Assembly (NCBI GenBank): GCA_044337705.1
Contig: JBIINB010000019.1
Span: 1-50,612, forward strand
DNA length: 50,612 bases
Origin: JBEISR01 sp044337705
GTDB lineage: Bacteria > Planctomycetota > Planctomycetia > Pirellulales > Pirellulaceae
Direction of reading: 5' to 3'
Notes under the pieces: model-generated
Databases searched by the model: none
What the model saw: the letters and a program-made list of their open reading frames with translations, nothing else
Told to the model about the DNA's origin: nothing
Translations under genes and position numbers: made by a program
Shown: positions 19,501 to 26,539 of the stretch, in pieces
Layout: the number at the start of each line of letters is the position of its first letter
Numbering within the stretch: the stretch's first letter is position 1

Positions 19501-19864
19501 GGCGCCACCTCCAGGCGATCCTCCGCGGAAAGACGATCCGCCATCGGAACTCCACCAGCAGATTCGAGCTTCGCTGCCTGTCAGCACGGCCGCAATGCAA
19601 ACGGATGGGTACGACGCCCAGATTCAGGTGACCGTTGAGCCCTCTACCGAGGGTGGGTACCTGCTGCATATCACCGGCCTGGGGCTATGGATCCCGATCT
19701 CTGACCGCAAGAAAATCGCGCCCCTCTCAGAGTGGACATTCACGAAGACTGGCCGCAACGGAATCCAGTTCCGAATCAAATGCACCGAAGATCTTTCGTC
19801 AAAGTCATTCACCACGCTAGCCGAATGGCTCTCAACACGTCAGTGGGAGTGGGTAGATGGGTAG
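13505..19864 (+). CDS. uvrA: double-length (tandem) excinuclease ABC subunit A
   Basis: 2119 residues against about 940 for ordinary UvrA: two complete UvrA modules in one chain. Four Walker A motifs are intact (GVSGSGKSS at 35-43 and about 677; GPSGSGKTS at about 1033; GPSGSGKSS at about 1652). Four LSGGE signatures lie at about 524, 865, 1495 and 1842, each followed by a Walker B of the YVLDEP or YLLDEP type. Zinc-binding Cys pairs are present in both modules (CTTC/CPGC, CVAC/CEVC, CPSC/CRQC, CLQC/CEAC). UvrA senses DNA damage as a dimer and loads UvrB; here the dimer appears to be covalent. Fused UvrA is known from chlamydiae and planctomycetes. A basic, Pro/Ser-rich linker and an extra domain of about 80 residues (from about 2030) form a tail I do not recognise. 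Confidence 0.95.
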   Translation: MEDTSGGIVIRGASEHNLRSVDLTIPKNRWICFTGVSGSGKSSLAFDTIFAEGQRRYLESLSSFARQFLGQLPKPQVERLEGLQPSIAISQKSTGHNPRSTVGTITEIQDFLRVLYAQVGTVFCPGCQQPVTSQTRDQMVEHCMAVDTSGLYAVLAPVVHAQKGEHLELLQDLRRQGYQYVVVDGKWMAIESVEPIDKRRRHTIEVVIDRHPLPSIDRLRLAEAIDEALRMGSGVMAIAPIVGQPSPGGAADSVVQIDKSRATLFSSRFACTTCQRSFAPPTPQRLSFNSPQGRCPGCDGLGVVYTFTEESLIEDPGKSIRRGCIGILGTWGQMVRALRTKVQQACKVYEAATKQTPGSLLTRTWKKLSEAQRHFLLHGRIPEKELAAWDADLRRSFLRIGFPGIIASLVQRWRESNNPMFRRQYEKQMTTLRCESCRGQRLHEEARGIRLGALDGGRKGSKTWLSLPQLGELPIDRCQQFLEQLVLTETQKKITHELLKEVRTRLGFLTEVGLSYLSLNRTAPTLSGGESQRIRLAGQIGSGLSGVTYVLDEPSIGLHARDNHRLLSSLRRLQDRGNTLIVVEHDEDTMRAADHLVDFGPGPGVLGGNVVAQGSVDDLIESQESLTGAYLSGRSSIAGPSVRREGNGKALIIRGARHNNLKEIDVPIPLGTFTCVTGVSGSGKSSLITDILCPALHRDLHQSQVQPGLHDTIEGVEHLDKIIDIDQSPIGRTPRSNPATYVKVFDEIRDLFAQLPEAKRRGFLPGRFSFNTDPGRCVACEGNGQRKIEMEMLADVWVTCEVCNGMRFDSETLAVEFQGKNIAQILQMDVRNALELFCDIPSIAPKLQTLSDVGLDYLQLGQPSPTLSGGEAQRIKLAKELSRKQTGKTIYVLDEPTTGLHFADVHLLLSVLHRLVDSGNTVVVIEHHLDVIAAADHLIDLGPEGGSEGGRVVAWGKPEQVARTKGPTGVALAGFFESRQPKPRKGRKKPSADSSKPSSPKSAPTRKSLVVQGASLHHLQLVDVEIPKPSLTVLSGPSGSGKTSLAFDTIYAEGQRRFVESLSAYSRQFVGQMPKPPFVRMEGLAPAVALEQRNDGHSPRSTVGTVTEIYDYLRVWMAKLGTMHCPRCRTALQRMGSDQVAHWLSNLPTTQEFLIAAPRSPYSCSSPDWAETLRQHRFIRVQIDHKTYRLDALKEEKIRHPIESLVILVDRLSPRSSRTRVLESLETAFREGDGDLEIVLVDPDQPETRWERKFFSRHRSCPSCRTRYPDLIPQNFSFNTPSGWCRQCEGLGMQRGIDPSLLLDPSKTLLEGAIVAWGAVPKPPHPMRSMLEALIEAGDLPSDLPIERWSQSKRHWLLHGDSQRWIELRWPAGLSSYSGIVKFQHLGLYQALDRCQAAVPGARSALQGAVTRIACTACLGSRLEPLATAVSYAGMTMADWNQMPLAQMHQHWLSFQQDTLEGRAIQELHGELTRRLGFLVDIGLGYLSLGREAHSLSGGEAQRIRLASQLGSGLTGVLYVLDEPTVGLHPQDTHMLLDALKRLRDLGNTLVVVEHDRDIIQAADHLIDFGPGAGRRGGRIVASGTPAQVCNAGEGLTATYLRAGSEAIPTPPSRRPLPDRHDPNAWIGVRGAKHNTLRSIDVDFPVGRMTVVTGPSGSGKSSLVLDVLHPAVLQKLNFHSESVGIHSEYRHSNRIRKVAFVDQSPLGNSPSSNAATYLGIFDEVRKLFAKLPEAKARGMDPGWFSFNVGEGRCLQCQGDGKLRIVMHFLPDVWIECEACQGRRYRDEVLELRYRGRSIHDVLEMSAAEAIPLFEDSPKIIKSLQILCDVGLEYLPLGQPAPTLSGGEAQRVKLASELSLTSQGQTLYLLDEPTTGLHLDDIAKLLLVLHRLVDQGNTMILIEHHLDLIKHADWVVDLGPGAGREGGRLMACGTPEQLMALPESQQTATSRELIRHASLSPASSGTKRNQGTRRKSKGDTPPVPIQKLPAALSVAQRKSMAPPPGDPPRKDDPPSELHQQIRASLPVSTAAMQTDGYDAQIQVTVEPSTEGGYLLHITGLGLWIPISDRKKIAPLSEWTFTKTGRNGIQFRIKCTEDLSSKSFTTLAEWLSTRQWEWVDG

Positions 19865-20609
19865 CTCTGAAAAGCATTGGATCGAACCATTGATGATGTT
19901 CGATTTCCAGCTGGCCGTTTACCGTCATCCATGGACCGGTGTCTGCAGCCCGCTGTCGTCGGAGTATGCGATCCCGCCGATTCGCTGCCTCCGCGGTGCT
20001 CAGCCCATGCTGGAATGTCGTTTGGCTTGGGCACCGGAAGGGATTCAAGCTGTCTGGCGAAGCCCTCCCCGGTCGGCGACAAGTCGTGGTGGGCTGATTT
20101 CCGAAGGGTCGGTGGCTGTGGGGATCGATACGCGTGGGGCGGCGCGTCAACGTCGCTGGGGGGAGACGCATCATCTGTTCCAAGCAACCTGGTCGATCGA
20201 AGAGCATGGTAAAGTTCGAAAGAAGGTCGAACGGAGTCGCGATCCTGTCGTCCACTGGATGGACCGAAATCGGAGCCCCAGTCCCCAGGCTGGCAAGGAA
20301 CATGCCGATGTGCCGCAAATGGAAGTGGTATCGGACGCGACGGCCGAAGAGGTCCGGCTGTGGATACCGTCCGAGTCGCTCAGCGGATATCAGCCACAGC
20401 GGTTTCCAGAGATTCGCCTTGGGTATCTTTGGAGCCGTGCTGGGATGCCTCCAGAGGGATCGCTTCTTGATGATTCACATGGGCTGGAGAACGACCCGCG
20501 AGGTTGGATCCTTTTGGCCCTTCAGGATCAAATACCTCCCGACGAAGGCAGTGCCACCGTTGCCTCGCTCGGTGAGCCTCAAACGCGGCGCCGCAAGCGG
20601 TCCTCCTAA
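19857..20609 (+). CDS. hypothetical protein, possibly DOMON / carbohydrate-binding-like
   Basis: 250 residues. The ATG at 19857 lies 8 bp inside the end of uvrA, so translation is probably coupled and the two are co-expressed. There is no signal peptide or membrane segment. Features such as MLECRLAWAPEGIQAVW, VAVGIDTRGAARQRRW, RLWIPSESLSGYQP and FPEIRLGYLW give a beta-rich pattern that recalls the DOMON/CBM9-like proteins seen in planctomycetes; this is a weak resemblance. The C-terminus is basic (TRRRKRSS). A link to DNA repair rests only on its position. It is convergent with the TPR-protein gene, with 44 bp between their stop codons. Confidence 0.6.
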   Translation: MGSSEKHWIEPLMMFDFQLAVYRHPWTGVCSPLSSEYAIPPIRCLRGAQPMLECRLAWAPEGIQAVWRSPPRSATSRGGLISEGSVAVGIDTRGAARQRRWGETHHLFQATWSIEEHGKVRKKVERSRDPVVHWMDRNRSPSPQAGKEHADVPQMEVVSDATAEEVRLWIPSESLSGYQPQRFPEIRLGYLWSRAGMPPEGSLLDDSHGLENDPRGWILLALQDQIPPDEGSATVASLGEPQTRRRKRSS

Positions 20610-20653
20610 TTGATCTCTGCGATCGCATCGCCAGATCGAGTGGGTGCGTCCGA

Positions 20654-23470
20654 TCAGGGTGCCGCCTTGGACTGCGCGGCTCGCTTGCCCTCGACAAATC
20701 GATTCCACTGGCGCTTCGCATGCGGATCTTTGTGCTCCAGCTTCAGGCACTGCTCTGCTGTTGCAATTGCAGCATCAAAATCTTTCAGACGAAACTGGAC
20801 TTCTGCCAGGGTATCGAGGTAGGTCGGTTCGTCGGGACGCAACTGGCATGCCTTCGTCGCATGTTCCAGCGCCTCTTGCAGTTGGCGGTCGGTACGTGCC
20901 AGAAGCCACGCGAGGTTATTGTGAAACATCGCATCCTTGGGCCACTTGGCCAGATGCTCGCGATGGAAATCGGCATAGCGAGCCAGCCAACGATCGGCCA
21001 CAGGTTTCCCGAAGACCGCCTCTGCCCTGGCAGTTGCAGCGATCGGCTGATCGATATCCTCGGGGCGCATGCGGAAAGCGTCCGTGATCGCCTGCTCTGC
21101 CTCGGCGAGATTACCCGCTTCGATCGCCGCGCGCCACCGATAGCCTGCCTCCTGGCTGTGATAGTAGAGGATGGCAGAAGGGAGCACCCGAACCTGTGTG
21201 CCATCTCGCAGCAGTTCCTGGATCGCCGCTCGCACCAGATCTCTGGCTCGCGTCGGATCCCGTTCCTTATAACTATCGGCCAATGCCAGAGTGTAGGAAG
21301 AGGAGGCGGCTTCTGGCGTTGCAATCTGTAGTTGCCAGAGGTTCCATGCCAGCTGGCGGATCGGATCGGCCATCCCCTTGTTCTCGAGATCTCGAAGTTC
21401 GGCCTGCACCATCGATGGCTCGGGCATGATCGCCAGGACGCGATGCTGCACGTCTTCGGCGGCCTGGGTCTGTCCACTGCGCTGCAGCAGATCGATCCAT
21501 TGGAAACGATGTTCCAGTGGAATCCCGCCCGACTTCGACTCTGCCTCCAGACGCCGCAGCGCGAACTGACTGTCCCCCATTCGGAGCGCCGCTTGACTCA
21601 TCAATTCGGTGACATCAGGCAACTGAGGAGCGACCGAAAGAATCTGCAGGGCAAGTCCCGGGTGCCCGGCATCGAGCGCTAGCTTCCCCAGAATTTTTTC
21701 GGTTTCAGGGAGGGAACTGGCAGCGGGGAGCTGCTGCATCTGCCAGCAGAATTCCTCCAGATTCGACATTTTCCAACCCTCGGGAAGCGACCCATGATAT
21801 AGGCGTTCCAATCGTACGAGAGCACTTTTCCAGGAGCTGTTGGGGCGAGCGTCTCGGATCTGCTGAAGCATCATGGGCCCCAGCTCCAGCCAATCCGGGT
21901 AAGCCAGCGATATCAGCTCCGATACAGACTCGGTCAAGCTCGTGCGGCCATCGAGTTTCTCAAGTTGCAACAATACCTGCTCCATAGCCCGATCGCGCCG
22001 GGAACCACTCGACCATTGCCGCATCAGCTCCGCCATCAGCTGCGATTCCCGTGAATCGCTCCCCGCAACGCCTACCAGCAGGCGATCGAGCCGACGGGCA
22101 TATTCGGTGTATCCGAGTCTGGCCAGGGTGTTGCTGACATCGATCAGTGCCAGGAACCTGCCAATTCCTGCCTGGCTGAGTTCCTGAGAAGCGAGCAATT
22201 TGGACTGCTTCATAAACCAGGTTTCGAAATCGAAGGCGGTCATCGAGGCATCGTCGACGACACCCTCCATCTCCACGAGGTCCAGCATCTTTTCCGTGCG
22301 TCCCATCAGCGACCAGCATGCCGCTGCCAAACTGGGGTAATCCCGCTGCAGTCCCTCGACGCCCCGCTCCGCCTCGCCCAACGCCACCTGTTGGTTGGCC
22401 CAGGCCACTGGATCGAAAGCACCTGCTGGCACCATCTGCAGCGACTCCTGCCACTTGGCCGCTTGCTCGCTGCGGCCGCACCATCGCAGCGCCAGCCACT
22501 TTCGGATCTCGTTGGAAAATGTCTCCGAGTCGGCGATGCGAGTGCCGTCAGGTGGGTTGACCTGCAGCTCGGGCGTCAAAAGCTCCCAGCGAAACGACCG
22601 AATCGCAATCGACTCGGCAAGCGGTTTCTGCCCCGATTCGACGGCCGACTGGAATGCTTGGTCGGGATCGCCCTCCCAGAATCGACGCACCGATTGGATC
22701 TCAGACGACTGCACCTGCGACTCCATCGATGGCTCGGAACCCTCCTCCCCATCGGCCCTTCTTTGCCCCTGGTAGTCCAGCACCCCCTGCGACTTCCAGT
22801 AAACGCGGTAAGCCTCTGCCTCAAGGGGAGGCAACAGGCGATCGGCCAGAAGCGGAAGCATCGCTTCCTGGTGCTGATCCAACGCGGTCTCCAGCAGGCG
22901 ATTGAAGTCGTCTCGATCCTCGATCAGCGCTGCGCGCTGGGCCGGGGTCAGCAGTTCGAGTAGGCCGAGTAACTGAGGCCACTTGCGATCGCTGGCAAGT
23001 TGCAGGACAGTGTAGAAATCGCCTGCCTTGACGAGCGTCAATTGGCTGAACGCTTCACTTGGCTGAGTGGTGCCGCCTTGAAGTCGCCCCAGCAACACCA
23101 GCCATTTGGCGGAATCACGGATCTCGGGATCTTCCGACCGAGTCGCCTTAACGATCGCATCGGTCGCTTCGGTCCCCGCCGCCAGCAGCGACAGGAATGC
23201 AGATTGTCGCGTTTTATACTGCGAGGAACCTAGTTGCTCGATCCATTGTTCCAACTCCCTCTGGCCGATCTGGGGAGCCGAGGTTGAAGGCTCTGCGAGC
23301 AACGGGGCGCCCGAAGTCTGCCCCCAGAGGGGGCTAGCAAAGCCGCTGAAGCCCCAGAAAGCAAGGCTGGCTGACCCCAGCGGCACGACCAAAGTCCAAA
23401 GGGAAATCAATCGAGGAACGGCGTGGACCGGCCCGAGCCACGACTTCCTCCGATGCCTCATCGCTGCCAT
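20654..23470 (-). CDS. exported or membrane-anchored TPR-containing protein
   Basis: About 938 residues from the ATG at 23470, which has GGGAG upstream. The frame runs open to 24016, but that extension would overlap the divergent beta-propeller gene and is Pro/Arg-rich shadow sequence. The N-terminus has a basic patch (RHRRKS) and a hydrophobic segment (about 20-50), a signal peptide or anchor. The middle is largely alpha-helical with degenerate TPR/HEAT-like repeats. The C-terminus has a clear TPR pair: FHNNLAWLLART, then EALEHATKACQLRPDEPTYL and DTLAEVQFRLKDFDAAI. Such proteins usually scaffold complexes in the periplasm; the partner is unknown. It shares a 180-bp divergent promoter region with the beta-propeller gene. 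Confidence 0.8.
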   Translation of the reverse strand: MAAMRHRRKSWLGPVHAVPRLISLWTLVVPLGSASLAFWGFSGFASPLWGQTSGAPLLAEPSTSAPQIGQRELEQWIEQLGSSQYKTRQSAFLSLLAAGTEATDAIVKATRSEDPEIRDSAKWLVLLGRLQGGTTQPSEAFSQLTLVKAGDFYTVLQLASDRKWPQLLGLLELLTPAQRAALIEDRDDFNRLLETALDQHQEAMLPLLADRLLPPLEAEAYRVYWKSQGVLDYQGQRRADGEEGSEPSMESQVQSSEIQSVRRFWEGDPDQAFQSAVESGQKPLAESIAIRSFRWELLTPELQVNPPDGTRIADSETFSNEIRKWLALRWCGRSEQAAKWQESLQMVPAGAFDPVAWANQQVALGEAERGVEGLQRDYPSLAAACWSLMGRTEKMLDLVEMEGVVDDASMTAFDFETWFMKQSKLLASQELSQAGIGRFLALIDVSNTLARLGYTEYARRLDRLLVGVAGSDSRESQLMAELMRQWSSGSRRDRAMEQVLLQLEKLDGRTSLTESVSELISLAYPDWLELGPMMLQQIRDARPNSSWKSALVRLERLYHGSLPEGWKMSNLEEFCWQMQQLPAASSLPETEKILGKLALDAGHPGLALQILSVAPQLPDVTELMSQAALRMGDSQFALRRLEAESKSGGIPLEHRFQWIDLLQRSGQTQAAEDVQHRVLAIMPEPSMVQAELRDLENKGMADPIRQLAWNLWQLQIATPEAASSSYTLALADSYKERDPTRARDLVRAAIQELLRDGTQVRVLPSAILYYHSQEAGYRWRAAIEAGNLAEAEQAITDAFRMRPEDIDQPIAATARAEAVFGKPVADRWLARYADFHREHLAKWPKDAMFHNNLAWLLARTDRQLQEALEHATKACQLRPDEPTYLDTLAEVQFRLKDFDAAIATAEQCLKLEHKDPHAKRQWNRFVEGKRAAQSKAAP

Positions 23471-23649
23471 GAACGCTCTCCCATTGCACTCAACCCAGCT
23501 TGTCCAGTTCAGGCACAACTGCACCCCTTGATCATACCAGCCAGTTTCGGACCCTGCGTGCGGAAAGCGAGACCAATCGATAGGATAGAACGACTGGAAG
23601 GGAAGCGGTTTCGTATGGCCCGAAGCGAACGGGAGATGGAGTGCAAGTG

Positions 23650-24909
23650 ATGCGAGTTGGTGATTTCTTCGTTCGGGTGATGGTGATCGCTTCGATCTGC
23701 GTGCTCCAGGAGATCGGATCGCTGCCGGCAGAGCAGCCGTGGCCGAATTGGCGAGGCCCATTCGGGGACGGGCGAGCGCTCGATGGTCGCTATCCGATCC
23801 GATGGACCGATTCCGACAAGATCGCTTGGCGCTTGGAACTTCCTGATCGTGGTGCTTCCACCCCGGTCGTGGCAAGCGATCGGATCCTGACGACCGCCGG
23901 ACGCGACGGAAAGAATGTCCTCCAATCGGTCTCCCTGGAAGGCAAGATCGTCTGGACGGTGGAACTGGGGGAGGAGGCAGCAGGCAAGCACGCCAAAGCC
24001 AGTGGGGCCAACTCATCCCCTGTGACCGACGGGGAGCGGGTTGTCGCCTATTTCAAGAGCGGCGATCTGGCCTGCTGCGATCTTCAGGGAAAGATTCTCT
24101 GGCAGGACAATCTGCAGAAACGATTTGGAAAGGATTCACTCTGGTGGGACCTGGGAACCTCGCCGATCCTCGTCGACGGCCTGGTGGTGGTGGCGGTGAT
24201 GCAGACAGGACCAAGCTATCTGGTGGCCTACGATCTTGAGACAGGCCTGGTGCGATGGAAGACCGATCGGATGATGGACTCGATCGAAGAAAGCCATCAG
24301 GCCTACACGACCCCAGTGGTTGCGATGATCGACGGAAAGACAGCGATCATCACGCTGGGAGCCGACCATGCGACGGCACATCGCGCGGCCGATGGGAAAC
24401 TGCTGTGGTCCCATGGGGGGTTCAATCCCGGGAAGGAACAGTATTTCCGAACGATTGCATCTCCAGTGCTGGCTGGCGATCTGGTGCTTTGTCCGTATGC
24501 GCGCGGAGCGACAATGACGGCGCTTCGAACAGGTGGCGAGGATGGAGGGCGGCAGGCATGGCGACTGGAACTGGGGGCCGACGTGCCAACCCCTGCCGTT
24601 ACCGGAGACCGGGTCTACTTGTGCGGCGATAAGGGACTGGTCTCCTGCCTGGAAGCATCGACCGGAAAAATCGTCTGGCAGGAGGCACTCCCCAAGAGCC
24701 GCCACGATTTCAGTAGCTCTCCGGTGATCGCCGGCGATCATGTCTATCTGACTCGCGAAGATGGTACAACCTTTGTCATCCGCCATGCCGACTCATTTGA
24801 TCTAGTGGCGACCAATTCAGTCGCCAGCGCCACGGTGGCAACTCCCGTCTTCGCTCATGGCAGGATCTTCCTTCGAACCTACGATGCGATCCTTTGCATC
24901 TCGCCTTGA
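23650..24909 (+). CDS. secreted PQQ-type beta-propeller protein
   Basis: 419 residues from the ATG at 23650 (GGAG 8 nt upstream); the in-frame GTG at 23641 is an alternative. A signal peptide (VRVMVIASICVLQEIGSLPAEQ) is followed by WPNWRGPFGDG, a typical beginning of planctomycete PQQ-repeat (BamB-like) proteins. At least five blades can be picked out by repeats of the form VTDGERVVAYFKSGDLACCDLQGKI, TGDRVYLCGDKGLVSCLEASTGKIVW and IAGDHVYLTREDGTTFVI. The family ranges from BamB-like scaffolds to dehydrogenase domains; I see no residues that prove PQQ binding, so a binding or scaffold role in the periplasm is more likely. It is divergent from the TPR gene. Confidence 0.85.
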   Translation: MRVGDFFVRVMVIASICVLQEIGSLPAEQPWPNWRGPFGDGRALDGRYPIRWTDSDKIAWRLELPDRGASTPVVASDRILTTAGRDGKNVLQSVSLEGKIVWTVELGEEAAGKHAKASGANSSPVTDGERVVAYFKSGDLACCDLQGKILWQDNLQKRFGKDSLWWDLGTSPILVDGLVVVAVMQTGPSYLVAYDLETGLVRWKTDRMMDSIEESHQAYTTPVVAMIDGKTAIITLGADHATAHRAADGKLLWSHGGFNPGKEQYFRTIASPVLAGDLVLCPYARGATMTALRTGGEDGGRQAWRLELGADVPTPAVTGDRVYLCGDKGLVSCLEASTGKIVWQEALPKSRHDFSSSPVIAGDHVYLTREDGTTFVIRHADSFDLVATNSVASATVATPVFAHGRIFLRTYDAILCISP

Positions 24910-24984
24910 TCTGTTTTTGCAAGCACCCATCATGCGTGTCGCCGACTGGGTGCAGATCTCTCTCCTCTCCAATGACTCAGGTGG

Positions 24985-26484
24985 ATGATGCAAGCGATCC
25001 TAGCGCTCGACCAAGGTACCACCAGTTCCCGAGCTCTGCTTTTCGATCGGCAGGGCAAGATGCTCCAGGTGGCTCAAAAGGAATTCCGTCAGCACTATCC
25101 CAAACCGGGGTGGGTCGAGCACGACGCGATGGAGATCTGGCAGTCGCAAATCGAGGTGGCTCAGGAAGTTCTTCGCAAAGCAGGTTTGGAACCTGGCGAC
25201 ATCGCATCGATCGGTATCACCAACCAGCGTGAGACAACGATCCTCTGGGACCGAAAGACCGGTCAGCCGTTGGGACCTGCGATCGTATGGCAGGATCGCC
25301 GCACGGCGCCACTGTGCCGGCAAATGATCGGCGACGGACGCGGCCCGATGATTCAGCAGCGCACCGGCCTGGTGCTGGATTCCTATTTCTCGGCCACTAA
25401 ACTTCGGTGGATGCTCGACCATTTCCCCGACGCGCGACGCCGCGCCCATGCGGGCGACTTGGCGTTTGGTACGGTCGACTCCTGGTTGCTTTGGAAGTTG
25501 ACGGGGGGCAGGGTCCATGCCACCGACGTCAGCAATGCATCGCGGACTTTGCTGGTCGACCTGAGAACAGGCCAGTGGGATGACAGCCTGCTGGATCTGT
25601 TCCAGGTCCCCCGTACCGTTCTGCCGGAAATCCTTCCCTCCAGCCATCTTTTCGGGACCACGGACGCCGAGTGGTTCGGTCGTCCGATCGCCATCGGTGG
25701 TATGGCAGGGGACCAGCAGGCGGCTCTGTTCGGCCAGATCTGCCATCACGATGGGATGGCAAAGAATACCTACGGTACTGGTTGCTTCATGCTGATGCAC
25801 ACGGGAGACCAGCCTCGCGCCAGCCAGCGTCAATTGCTGACGACCATCGCTTGGAAGACCGACGGCAAACTGGAGTACGCGCTGGAAGGCAGCGTCTTCA
25901 TCGCGGGGGCAATCGTGCAGTGGCTGAGAGACGGGCTGGGCGTGATCCAACATGCGAGGGAGGTCGAACAATTGGCCAGGGAGGTACCCGACAGCGGAGG
26001 CGTGTACGTCGTCCCGGCACTGACCGGTCTAGGCGCTCCCCACTGGGATCCCGACGCGCGAGGAACGATCCTGGGAATCACCCGAGGCACGACCAAGGCG
26101 CACCTAGCACGAGCCTGCCTGGATGGCATCGCCTACCAGGTCGCCGATGTGCTGGGTGCCATGGAAGCCGACTCGGGGATCCGTGTGGAGCAACTGCGAG
26201 TCGATGGCGGAGCAGCGGCCAACGACCTGCTGATGCAGTTCCAGGCCGATCTGCTGCAGGCACCCGTCGTGCGACCCCGCATCCTGGAGACCACAGCTTT
26301 GGGAGCCGCCTATCTGGCCGGGTTGCAGGCCGGCGTCTGGAAGGACAGACAGGAACTCGCCAAGTGCTGGGAAGCGGAACGGGTGTTCGAACCGCTGCTC
26401 TCCGCCGATCGGGCATCGGAACTTCGCGCGCAGTGGAATCGCGCGGTGGAGCGATCGAGCGGCTGGTCGCTTTCGGACGCGTGA
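24985..26484 (+). CDS. glpK: glycerol kinase
   Basis: 499 residues, the standard length. The N-terminal ALDQGTTSSRALLFD phosphate-binding segment, the substrate-side SIGITNQRETTILWDRKTG, AIVWQDRRT, KNTYGTGCFMLMHTG and VDGGAAANDLLMQFQADLL identify it with high confidence as the FGGY-family kinase that converts glycerol to glycerol 3-phosphate with ATP in the cytoplasm. It starts at ATG 24985; a second in-frame ATG follows at once. It is the first gene of a same-strand cluster, 55 bp before glpD and then the glycerol channel gene. No regulator gene lies next to the cluster. Confidence 0.97.
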   Translation: MMQAILALDQGTTSSRALLFDRQGKMLQVAQKEFRQHYPKPGWVEHDAMEIWQSQIEVAQEVLRKAGLEPGDIASIGITNQRETTILWDRKTGQPLGPAIVWQDRRTAPLCRQMIGDGRGPMIQQRTGLVLDSYFSATKLRWMLDHFPDARRRAHAGDLAFGTVDSWLLWKLTGGRVHATDVSNASRTLLVDLRTGQWDDSLLDLFQVPRTVLPEILPSSHLFGTTDAEWFGRPIAIGGMAGDQQAALFGQICHHDGMAKNTYGTGCFMLMHTGDQPRASQRQLLTTIAWKTDGKLEYALEGSVFIAGAIVQWLRDGLGVIQHAREVEQLAREVPDSGGVYVVPALTGLGAPHWDPDARGTILGITRGTTKAHLARACLDGIAYQVADVLGAMEADSGIRVEQLRVDGGAAANDLLMQFQADLLQAPVVRPRILETTALGAAYLAGLQAGVWKDRQELAKCWEAERVFEPLLSADRASELRAQWNRAVERSSGWSLSDA

Positions 26485-26539
26485 AACATCAGCCAATCGG
26501 CAACCGCCACATCCCAACACATTCATGGAGTCCTGCGGG

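Noticed and set aside
13505..19864. Tandem UvrA as an assembly duplication.
   Set aside because: The two halves differ clearly in sequence and linker content, and fused UvrA proteins are known in chlamydiae and planctomycetes.
23471..24016. N-terminal extension of the TPR protein by 182 codons.
   Set aside because: The extension is Pro/Arg/Ser-rich shadow of the divergent beta-propeller gene. The ATG at 23470 has GGGAG upstream and begins a proper signal or anchor sequence.
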